6,981 nt of DNA from an uncultured Actinomycetes bacterium (lineage in GTDB: Bacteria; Actinomycetota; Acidimicrobiia; IMCC26256; PALSA-555): positions 1 through 6,981 of the forward strand of contig CALEYV010000147.1 of the NCBI GenBank assembly GCA_937927875.1, written 5' to 3'. This document shows positions 1-5,015 of this stretch, piece by piece. The position numbers were made by a program, and so were the translations under genes. Below the pieces are notes generated by a model, which was not told the origin of the DNA, did no database searches, and was given only the letters and a program-made list of their open reading frames with translations. Position 1 is the stretch's first letter; each line of letters begins with the position of its first letter.

Positions 1-654
1 CACTGGGACCTGAAGGCCGCGCCCGGGCCCGCGGTCGCCGGTCAACCCACGATGGAGGTCGACGCGGCTGATCCCGCCACCGGCGCGACCCGGGCCCGCT
101 TCTATCTCGACCGCACGACCGGCACCTTGCTCCGCCGCGACGTGCTCGATGCCAACGGCGAGCTGCTGCGCGAGGTCGGCTTCGAGGCCATCGCCCCGGT
201 CGGGTCCGCGCTGCCGACCTCGCCGCCCCGGCACGCGGCCCGCGACGAGCCCCGACCGCTGACCGCGGTCCCGAGCGGCGACCCCGCGCCGGAGACCATC
301 GGGCGCGGCTACCAGCTGCTCGGCACGTACCGGCAGCCCGACGGGTCGGTCCAGCTGTACTACAGCGACGGGCTCTTCACGCTCTCGCTGTTCGAGCAGC
401 CCGGCACGGTCGACTGGGACGCCCTCCCGGCCGGCGACGAGCAGCGGGTGCGCGGCGTCGAGACGCGCGCCTACCCGACGCCGACCACCAGCGCGGTGGT
501 GTGGGGCCTGCACGGGGTCGTGATCACCTGCGTGTCGGACGCCCCGCCCGACCAGGCCCGGCTCGCGGTGCAGGATGTGGTGGGCGGCGGCGCCGGCAGC
601 AGCGTCGGCGACGACATCGCGCGCTTCGTGCTCGGGCCCTTCGGCTGGGACTGA
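1..654 (+). CDS. Sigma-E factor regulatory protein, RseB/MucB-like (3' part, 5' end outside window)
   Basis: The reading frame is open from base 1 to the TGA at 652-654, giving 217 residues of a protein that begins upstream of the window. RseB/MucB proteins are exported sensors that bind an anti-sigma factor (RseA/MucA) and protect it from proteolysis until envelope damage is sensed. The fragment shows the end of the LolA/LolB-like N-terminal domain: VAG at residues 12-14, then RFYLDRTTGTLLRRDVLDANG (about 33-53). A variable linker (about 70-98) follows, and then the C-terminal domain with LYYSDGLFTLSLFE (119-132) and a GVVITCVSDAPP stretch (172-183), matching the YSDGLFSFSV-type core and final beta strand of RseB. 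The ATG at 52-54 is internal and should not be taken as the start. The next gene starts 28 nt downstream. A sigma factor and anti-sigma factor gene may lie upstream, unseen. Family assignment rests on recalled motifs; a more general LolA-fold lipoprotein-sorting relative is the alternative. Confidence 0.8.
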   Translation, partial: HWDLKAAPGPAVAGQPTMEVDAADPATGATRARFYLDRTTGTLLRRDVLDANGELLREVGFEAIAPVGSALPTSPPRHAARDEPRPLTAVPSGDPAPETIGRGYQLLGTYRQPDGSVQLYYSDGLFTLSLFEQPGTVDWDALPAGDEQRVRGVETRAYPTPTTSAVVWGLHGVVITCVSDAPPDQARLAVQDVVGGGAGSSVGDDIARFVLGPFGWD

Positions 655-670
655 GTCGACCGCCGGCGCG

Positions 671-676
671 TAGCGT
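671..676 (+). promoter_or_regulatory. -10 box (TAGCGT) of a likely leaderless promoter for the DUF1275 gene
   Basis: TAGCGT fits the actinobacterial TAnnnT -10 pattern and ends 6 nt before the GTG start at 683, so transcription would begin at or within a base or two of the start codon. No Shine-Dalgarno sequence precedes the GTG. No convincing -35 element is visible; TGGGAC at 646-651 is the nearest candidate and its 19-nt spacing is long. Confidence 0.5.
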
Positions 677-682
677 GCCGGC

Positions 683-1375
683 GTGGCACGCCCGGCGGTG
701 GCGGCGCAGCCGAAGGTGGCGTTCGTGCTGGCGGGGATCGGCGGCTTCGTCGACGCGGTCGGCTTCCTCACCCTCTTCGGGCTCTTCACCGCCCACCTGA
801 GCGGCAACACGGCCCGGCTCGGCGTCGAGCTGGGACGGGGCGAGATCGCCACCGCGCTCACCTACGCGGTGCCGGTGGTCGTGTTCTTCGCCGCCGTCGC
901 GCTCGGCGCGGCGTGGACCGAATCGTGCAAGACGACGGGCCGACGCGCCCTCGGACCGCTGCTCGTCACCGAGGCCCTGCTGGTGACGCTCTTCCTCACC
1001 CTCGGCACGGTGCTGCGCGACGCCGGGTCACTGACGCCCCGCTCGGCCGCGTACTACGGCCTGGCCGTGACCGCGGTGTCGGCGATGGGGCTGCAGACGG
1101 CGTCGCTGCGGCACGCGGCCGGCGTCATGGTGAACACGACGTTCATCACCGGCATGACGGTGTCGCTCGCCGAGGAGGTGGTGGCCTCGGCCCGGGGCCG
1201 GGACCCCGAGGCCCCGCGCCGGGCGCGGGTCCATGCGGTGCTGCTCGGCGCGTACGTCGTCGGCGCGGTGCTCGGCTCCGCGCTCGACACCGCGTGGGGA
1301 CTCTGGGCGCTGGTGGCGCCGATCGTGACGCTGGTTGCGCTCCGAGTCGCCGTGGGCGACGAGCCGGCGGGGTAG
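683..1375 (+). CDS. DUF1275 (YoaK-type) integral membrane protein
   Basis: This is a 230-residue membrane protein of the DUF1275/YoaK family, whose biochemical function is not established; a transport role is often assumed. The family's N-terminal signature is clear: GGFVDAVGFL (20-29) followed by HLSGNT (38-43). Mid-protein there is MGLQTA (135-140) and NTTFITG (151-157), the second conserved block. Hydrophobic segments suggest about six membrane spans, near 12-35, 58-80, 91-111, 121-140, 184-201 and 205-224. The charged loop rich in Arg around 170-183 is probably cytoplasmic. The start is GTG, chosen because the conserved domain begins close to it and a TAGCGT -10 box sits 6 nt upstream, suggesting leaderless translation. 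It lies 28 nt after the RseB-like gene and ends 7 nt from the convergent whiB stop codon. The promoter candidate suggests it need not depend on readthrough from the RseB gene. Confidence 0.88.
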   Translation: MARPAVAAQPKVAFVLAGIGGFVDAVGFLTLFGLFTAHLSGNTARLGVELGRGEIATALTYAVPVVVFFAAVALGAAWTESCKTTGRRALGPLLVTEALLVTLFLTLGTVLRDAGSLTPRSAAYYGLAVTAVSAMGLQTASLRHAAGVMVNTTFITGMTVSLAEEVVASARGRDPEAPRRARVHAVLLGAYVVGAVLGSALDTAWGLWALVAPIVTLVALRVAVGDEPAG

Positions 1376-1382
1376 CGCGGGG

Positions 1383-1643
1383 TCAGCGAGTGGCGAGGCG
1401 ACGCTGGCGCAGGATGCGCCGACGCTCCCGCTCCGAGCAGCCGCCCCACACGCCGTGGTCGATGCGGAACTCGAGCGCGTACTCGAGGCATTCGGTCCGC
1501 ACGCCGCACTCGGCGCAGACCCGACGGGCCCGCTCGACGCCGACGCCGTCAGAAGGGAAGAACGCGCCCGGGGCTGCCTCCCGGCAGCGAGCGCGCAACA
1601 TCCAAGATGGGGTCTGGTGATCAGGCCGGGGAAGATCGTCCAT
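1383..1643 (-). CDS. WhiB-family iron-sulfur transcriptional regulator
   Basis: This 86-residue protein has every hallmark of the WhiB/Wbl family, small [4Fe-4S] proteins that work with the housekeeping sigma factor in Actinobacteria to control stress, redox or developmental genes. The four cluster-binding cysteines are Cys20, Cys43, Cys46 and Cys52 (C-x22-C-x2-C-x5-C). After them come the GVWGG turn at 64-68 and the basic SERERRRILRQRR tail (70-82), which is thought to contact DNA. FFP at 28-30 and ECLEYAL at 51-57 are also typical. An extra Cys69 follows directly after the turn. The size matches the short Wbl paralogues, but I cannot assign a named subtype (WhiB1, 2, 3 or 7). The ATG at 1643 has no Shine-Dalgarno sequence, and an ECF-type promoter motif ends 7 nt before it, so the mRNA is probably leaderless. 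It is divergent from htrA and convergent with the DUF1275 gene. Confidence 0.95.
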   Translation of the reverse strand: MDDLPRPDHQTPSWMLRARCREAAPGAFFPSDGVGVERARRVCAECGVRTECLEYALEFRIDHGVWGGCSERERRRILRQRRLATR

Positions 1644-1650
1644 GTCAGTG

Positions 1651-1678
1651 CAACGGGGCCGGTTCCGGGTCGGTTCCC
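1651..1678 (-). promoter_or_regulatory. ECF-sigma-like promoter of whiB (GGGAAC-N18-GTTG)
   Basis: Read on the minus strand, GGGAAC (1678-1673) is followed by exactly 18 nt and then GTTG (1654-1651), with the whiB ATG 7 nt further on. This matches the form GGGAAT-N18-GTT known for the SigR/SigH group and the related GGAAC-N18-GTT of actinobacterial SigE-type sigma factors. The geometry predicts a transcription start at or next to the ATG. The motif match is seen in the sequence; which sigma factor reads it is inferred. Confidence 0.5.
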
Positions 1679-1692
1679 AGCTTCGCCGCCCA

Positions 1693-1698
1693 TAGTTT
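1693..1698 (+). promoter_or_regulatory. Possible -10 box (TAGTTT) for htrA
   Basis: TAGTTT fits TAnnnT and lies in an AT-rich island of an otherwise GC-rich divergent region. It would place the htrA transcription start near 1705 and give a leader of about 80 nt. No clear -35 element is visible at the expected spacing, so this is tentative. Confidence 0.3.
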
Positions 1699-1772
1699 GG
1701 CCGCTGGCGGCGCCGAACCCAAGATCCGCGTCGGCGGGGCCGGGGACGGCGGCCCGGCGCAGGGCTGGAGCC

Positions 1773-1778
1773 GGGAGG
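1773..1778 (+). promoter_or_regulatory. Ribosome binding site of htrA (GGGAGG)
   Basis: GGGAGG lies 8 nt before the ATG at 1787. It decides the start codon, because the reading frame is open upstream to about 1607 with no family-like sequence in the extra part. Confidence 0.75.
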
Positions 1779-1786
1779 ACACCGTC

Positions 1787-2986
1787 ATGATCGAGGAACC
1801 TAGCCCGGGCGGCCCGACCGGCTCTGCCTCCCGTCCCGCCCCGGCCGGACCGGGGCCCGGCCCCGGGGCCGGGGATGGGCCGCCGCCCCACGACCAGCCG
1901 GCCGGGGGGCCGCTGCGCCCGCTCCTGCTCGGCGCGGTCGTCGGCGCGCTGGTGGGCGCGGTCGCGGCCGGCGGCATCGTGGCCGCGGTCGACGACTCGG
2001 GCGGGTCGACGGTGACGAAGGTGATCAGCCAGCCGCCGGCGACGCAGCTGGCGCGACCGTCGACGCAGCTGGCCGGCAACGACATCGCGACGATCGTCAA
2101 CCAGGCCGAGCCGTCGGTCGTCGCCATCACGGTCAACGGCGGCCCGACCAGCAGCAACGGCGCCGCCGGGACCGGGTTCGTCATCTCGCCCGACGGCTAC
2201 GTCGCGACGAACAACCACGTGGTGGAGGGCGCGAACCGCATCCAGGTCCAGTTCACGAACGGCCGCACCGTCGACGCGCGGCTGGTGGGTCGCGACCCTT
2301 CGACGGACCTGGCGGTCGTCAAGGTCGACGGCACCGGGCTGCCGGCCGCGCAGCTCGGGAGCTCCGACGGGGCGCAGATCGGCGACTCGGTGGTGGCGAT
2401 CGGGAACGCGCTCGCGCTTCAGGGTGGCCTGACCGTCACCAACGGGATCATCAGCGGCAAGAACCGGCAGGTCCCGGAGCAGACCGGGGCGGTGCTGTTC
2501 GGCATGCTCCAGACCGACGCCGCCATCAACCCCGGCAACTCGGGCGGCCCGCTCCTCGACTCGCAGGGGCGGGTGATCGGGATCAACACCGCGGTCGCGA
2601 ACACGGCCCAGAACATCGGGTTCGCGATCCCGATCAGCAAGGCCATCCCGGTGTTCGACGACCTGCGCAGCGGCCGCAAGCCGGCGTTCCTCGGCGTCAG
2701 CACCCAGGACCTCACGCCCCAGATCGCCAGCCAGCTCAATGTCAGCGTGACCCAGGGCGCGGTCGTCACCCAGGTGAGCAGCGGCACGCCGGCCGCGACG
2801 GCCGGCGTGCGCAAGAACGACGTGATCGTCCAGCTCGACAACACGCCGATCACGGCCGCCAGCGACCTGCAGACCGCGATCCGCTCGCACCAGCCCGGTC
2901 AGACCGTCTCGGTCGTCGTGGTGCGCGGCTCACAGCGACTGACGCTGTCGGCCCGGCTCTCGACCCGACCCGACCCGACCGGGTAG
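1787..2986 (+). CDS. HtrA/DegP-family membrane-anchored serine protease with PDZ domain
   Basis: This 399-residue envelope protease of the trypsin-like HtrA (S1C) family degrades or processes misfolded exported proteins. The order is a Pro/Gly-rich cytoplasmic tail (1-42), one membrane helix (about 44-68) and a short linker. The protease domain (about 97-295) has catalytic His144 in TNNHVV, Asp174 in DPSTDLAVVKV and Ser252 in GNSGGP. A single PDZ domain (about 300-392) begins at the FLGV motif and includes GTPAATAGVRKNDVI. All three catalytic residues are present, so it should be active. The ATG at 1787 has a GGGAGG site 8 nt before it, which argues against the in-frame codon at 1607. It is divergent from whiB and stops 8 nt before the convergent lysR stop. 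An RseB-like gene two loci upstream suggests a shared envelope-stress role, as in mucB/mucD or sigE/degP clusters. The last codons run through a (CGACC)4 repeat. Confidence 0.93.
   Translation: MIEEPSPGGPTGSASRPAPAGPGPGPGAGDGPPPHDQPAGGPLRPLLLGAVVGALVGAVAAGGIVAAVDDSGGSTVTKVISQPPATQLARPSTQLAGNDIATIVNQAEPSVVAITVNGGPTSSNGAAGTGFVISPDGYVATNNHVVEGANRIQVQFTNGRTVDARLVGRDPSTDLAVVKVDGTGLPAAQLGSSDGAQIGDSVVAIGNALALQGGLTVTNGIISGKNRQVPEQTGAVLFGMLQTDAAINPGNSGGPLLDSQGRVIGINTAVANTAQNIGFAIPISKAIPVFDDLRSGRKPAFLGVSTQDLTPQIASQLNVSVTQGAVVTQVSSGTPAATAGVRKNDVIVQLDNTPITAASDLQTAIRSHQPGQTVSVVVVRGSQRLTLSARLSTRPDPTG
1856..1873. repeat. 18-bp perfect all-GC palindrome inside htrA
   Basis: CCCGGCCCCGGGGCCGGG is perfectly self-complementary with no spacer. 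It lies about 70 nt inside htrA and encodes part of the Pro/Gly tail (PGPGPGAG). It may simply reflect Pro/Gly codons in a GC-rich genome, but it could form a strong mRNA structure near the start of the gene. Confidence 0.6.
2961..2980 (+). repeat. Pentanucleotide tandem repeat (CGACC)4 at the 3' end of htrA
   Basis: Four perfect head-to-tail copies of CGACC run up to 3 nt before the htrA TAG codon and encode the STRPDPTG tail. The unit length is not a multiple of three, so copy-number change would alter the reading frame of the last residues and the position of the stop. Confidence 0.8.
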
Positions 2987-2994
2987 CCGACGGA

Positions 2995-3870
2995 TCAGCG
3001 GCGGGCCTGACGGGCCAAGGCCGCGAACGCCTCAGCGGCGGGTGACACCCCGCTCCGGCGGCGGACGAGGCCGATCGCGCGGCGCAACCGGGGACGGAGC
3101 GGCCGCGCCACGGCGCCCGCGCTCGCGGCGCGGCCGGCGACCGACCGGGTCACGAACGACGCGCCGGCGCCGGCGAGCACCAGCGGGACGATCGCCTCCC
3201 GCTGGTCCGTCTCGACGACGATCTGCGGCTCGACGCCGGCCGCGCGCAGGGCGCGTTCGGCGAGCCGACGGGTCGACGTGCCGGGCCGGCTCGTCACCAG
3301 CGGCACCGCGCGGAGCTCGGAGACGGGGAGCGCGTCGCCGGACGCGCCCGCGCCCGGGGGGAGGATCACGAACAGCTCGTCGTCGAAGAGGTGCTCGGTC
3401 ACCACGTCGGGCCCCTCGACGGGGAGCTCGGCGAGGCCGAGCTCGCAGCGACCGTCGCGGACCAGGGCCACGACGGCGTCGGCGCTCTCGGGCTCGACAA
3501 TCCGCACCGCCACCTGCGGGTAGCGGTGCCGGAAGTCGCCGACCAGGGGCGCCAGGGGATCGGCGGCCAGGGTCGGGAGCGCGACGAGGTCGAGGGTCCC
3601 GGCCTGCAGGCCGGCCACCGCCGCGACCGCGTCCCGGGCCGTGCTGGCCTCGCGCAGCAGCCGCCGGGCCGGGCCGAGGAACGCCTCCCCGGCCTCGGTG
3701 GGGACCACCCGTCGCCCGAGCCGCAGGAACAGTGCGACGCCGAGCTCGGCCTCGAGGCGGGCCACGCCCTGGGACAGCGACGGCTGGCTCACGTGCAGGG
3801 CGGCCGCGGCCCGGCCGAACCCGCCGTGGTCGACGATCCCCACCGCGTACTCCACCTGCCGCAGCTCCAT
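2995..3870 (-). CDS. LysR-family transcriptional regulator
   Basis: This 291-residue protein has the normal LysR-type length. The N-terminal winged helix-turn-helix spans about 1-60, with the family pattern at FGRAAAALHVSQPSLSQGVARLE (18-40) followed by LGVALFLRLGRRVVPTEAG (43-61). A linker helix covers about 62-88, and the effector-binding domain about 91-290 begins GTLDLVALPTL and has the second-subdomain turn at LVTSRPG (191-197). Such proteins act as tetramers that bind near their own promoter and a divergent target gene, switching on when a small ligand binds. The ATG at 3870 is chosen because the domain begins at once (MELRQVEYAV). There is no Shine-Dalgarno sequence, and a perfect palindrome starts 1 nt upstream, which points to autoregulation. 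The divergent neighbour is a TauE/SafE-type exporter, the likely target. The ligand cannot be read from the sequence. Confidence 0.95.
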   Translation of the reverse strand: MELRQVEYAVGIVDHGGFGRAAAALHVSQPSLSQGVARLEAELGVALFLRLGRRVVPTEAGEAFLGPARRLLREASTARDAVAAVAGLQAGTLDLVALPTLAADPLAPLVGDFRHRYPQVAVRIVEPESADAVVALVRDGRCELGLAELPVEGPDVVTEHLFDDELFVILPPGAGASGDALPVSELRAVPLVTSRPGTSTRRLAERALRAAGVEPQIVVETDQREAIVPLVLAGAGASFVTRSVAGRAASAGAVARPLRPRLRRAIGLVRRRSGVSPAAEAFAALARQARR

Positions 3871-3871
3871 A

Positions 3872-3890
3872 GGTTCTGTCTATCAGAACC
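3872..3890. promoter_or_regulatory. Probable LysR operator: 7-5-7 palindrome with T-N11-A
   Basis: GGTTCTG-TCTAT-CAGAACC is a perfect inverted repeat with 7-bp arms and a 5-nt spacer. T3875 and A3887 give the T-N11-A pattern typical of LysR-type sites. It sits between the divergent lysR and tauE-like genes, directly before the lysR start codon, where bound protein would block lysR transcription. Two ATCCAG copies 8 bp apart (3891-3896, 3899-3904) and a GGATCGATCC palindrome (3915-3924) lie just beyond and may be activation sites. Binding itself is inferred. Confidence 0.6.
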
Positions 3891-3940
3891 ATCCAGAGAT
3901 CCAGTTGGACCTTTGGATCGATCCGGGTTCCCATGAGGGG

Positions 3941-4693
3941 GTGGACCTCGGAACGCTCGCCGCCGCGCTGGCGATCGGCGCCGCGGTCGGCTTCCTCGGG
4001 GGCCTGTTCGGCAAGGGCGGCTCGGCCATCGCCACCCCGCTGCTGGCCGCGGTGGGCGTCCCCGCCATCGTCGCGGTGGCGTCACCGCTCCCGGCCACGA
4101 TCCCGGCCACCCTCCTCGCGGGCGCCGCCTACTGGCGGGCCGGGCTCGTCGACCGGGCGCTGGCGCGCACCTGCATCCTGGTCGGCGCGCCGGCGACCGT
4201 GGTCGGCGCCGTCGCGACGCACTGGATCGGCGGCGGGCCGCTCGTCACCGTCACCGAGATCGTGCTGGCCGGCCTCGGCCTTCGCGTCCTGCTCAACCCC
4301 CACGACCCCCACGAGGTGGCCCGCGAGCTCGCGCATCCCGAGGTCGTGGCCGTCGCGGTGGCGCTGGTGGTCGGCCTCGCCTCGGGCCTGCTCGCCAACA
4401 GCGGCGGGTTCCTGCTCGCCCCCCTCTTCGTGGTCGCGCTGCGGCTCCCGATCAAGGAGGCGTTCGGCACCTCGCTCGTCGTCGCCGGCGCCCTGGCCGT
4501 CCCGGGCACCGTCGTACACGCCGCCCTCGGGCACGTCGACTGGGCGCTGACCGCCGCCTTCGCGGCCGGGTCCATCCCGCTGGCGCAGGTCGGCGTGGCC
4601 ACGGCGCTTCGAACCGCCGGCCACCGGATCGAGCGCGTCTACGGGGTCGCGATCACGCTCCTCGCGGTCGGGCTGCTCGTCGCGGGCGCCTGA
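3941..4693 (+). CDS. TauE/SafE-family (DUF81) membrane transporter, probable anion/organosulfur exporter
   Basis: This is a 250-residue integral membrane protein of the TauE/SafE family, whose characterised members export sulfite, sulfoacetate or related anions. The two-fold repeat of the family is visible: GFLGGLFGKGGS (17-28) in the first half and GLASGLLANSGGF (145-157) in the second, each starting a membrane hairpin. The segment SPLPATIPATLLAGAAYWRAGLVD (about 48-71) is also typical. About seven or eight hydrophobic spans are separated by a hydrophilic loop (about 119-133, HDPHEVARELAHPE). The start is uncertain. GTG at 3941 places the first helix right after the N-terminus; TTG at 3905 in the same frame would add 12 residues that do not look like the family. 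An overlapping GAGGGG touches the GTG and is too close to serve as a usual ribosome binding site. It diverges from lysR, which probably regulates it. The substrate is unknown. Confidence 0.85.
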   Translation: MDLGTLAAALAIGAAVGFLGGLFGKGGSAIATPLLAAVGVPAIVAVASPLPATIPATLLAGAAYWRAGLVDRALARTCILVGAPATVVGAVATHWIGGGPLVTVTEIVLAGLGLRVLLNPHDPHEVARELAHPEVVAVAVALVVGLASGLLANSGGFLLAPLFVVALRLPIKEAFGTSLVVAGALAVPGTVVHAALGHVDWALTAAFAAGSIPLAQVGVATALRTAGHRIERVYGVAITLLAVGLLVAGA

Positions 4694-4711
4694 GCCGGCC
4701 GGGGCCGCCGG

Positions 4712-4717
4712 TAGGGT
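4712..4717 (+). promoter_or_regulatory. -10 box (TAGGGT) of a likely leaderless promoter
   Basis: TAGGGT fits TAnnnT and ends 7 nt before the ATG at 4725, putting the transcription start at or next to the start codon. No Shine-Dalgarno sequence is present. This supports ATG 4725 over the in-frame GTG codons at 4716 and 4722, the first of which overlaps the -10 box itself. Confidence 0.55.
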
Positions 4718-4724
4718 GGGTGTG

Positions 4725-5006
4725 ATGGCCATCAACCAGGACGAGCTCGAGCAGCTCCCGCCCCAGGGTCACGTGAAGCTCGTGTACCTGGGCCCGGTCT
4801 CGCCGCACTGGGACGTGCACGGCGTCTTCGGCGACGGGCGCGTCATCGACGAGTTCCGCCAGCGGGCGCTGGCCCGGCTGCAGCTGCTCCCCCCGCACGA
4901 CCCCCAGTTTCGGCGCAACCGGGAGCGGGTCAACCGGGACGCCGAGCGCGAGCGCCTCATCATCGAGTGGGACCTCGGCTACCCCGAGGAGGAGCCGGCG
5001 CGCTGA
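4725..5006 (+). CDS. Small conserved-looking hypothetical protein (93 aa)
   Basis: I do not recognise a family. The 93-residue product has no signal peptide, membrane segment or cysteine. Its N-terminal half reads like a compact fold, with a VKLVYLGPVSPHWDVHGVFG core (17-36) holding a turn-rich aromatic patch (HWDVHG at 28-33). Its second half is strongly charged and probably helical: a basic QFRRNRERVNRDAERER stretch (61-77), then LIIEWDLGYPEEE (78-90). The gene looks real because codon use matches its neighbours (GC-rich third positions), a TAGGGT -10 box lies 7 nt before the ATG, and it fits exactly between the TauE-like gene (31-nt gap) and the convergent phoU (9-nt gap). The start could also be GTG 4716 or 4722. 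A cytoplasmic, possibly nucleic-acid- or protein-binding role is only a guess from its charge. Confidence 0.75.
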   Translation: MAINQDELEQLPPQGHVKLVYLGPVSPHWDVHGVFGDGRVIDEFRQRALARLQLLPPHDPQFRRNRERVNRDAERERLIIEWDLGYPEEEPAR

Positions 5007-5013
5007 GCGCCGG
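4995..5013. terminator. Possible bidirectional terminator hairpin between the 93-aa gene and phoU
   Basis: CCGGCGC-GCTGA-GCGCCGG is a perfect 7-bp all-GC stem with a 5-nt loop that contains the TGA stop of the plus-strand gene. It lies between two convergent genes with 9 nt between their stop codons. There is no U-tract on either strand, which is common in actinobacterial terminators but leaves the call uncertain. Confidence 0.4.
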
Positions 5014-5015
5014 GG

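Noticed and set aside
1376..1382. Terminator between DUF1275 and whiB
   Set aside because: Only 7 nt separate the stop codons and I see no stable hairpin with adequate arms there.
1607..1786. N-terminal extension of htrA to the in-frame start at 1607
   Set aside because: The extra residues overlap the divergent whiB gene and its promoter and show no family similarity. ATG 1787 has a good ribosome binding site.
1028..2890. A 620-codon open frame on the minus strand across DUF1275, whiB and htrA
   Set aside because: It is antisense to three well-supported genes and reads as Arg/Asp/Val/His-rich low-complexity text with no domain. Long antisense open frames are expected at this GC content.
3042..3936. 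Open frames on the plus strand opposite lysR (Arg/Pro-rich, and another of 181 codons)
   Set aside because: They are shadows of the LysR gene, whose own frame gives full-length family motifs.
3641..3940. Extension of the TauE-like gene upstream into the lysR region
   Set aside because: The added part is antisense to the lysR helix-turn-helix region, and the family's first membrane helix begins right after GTG 3941.
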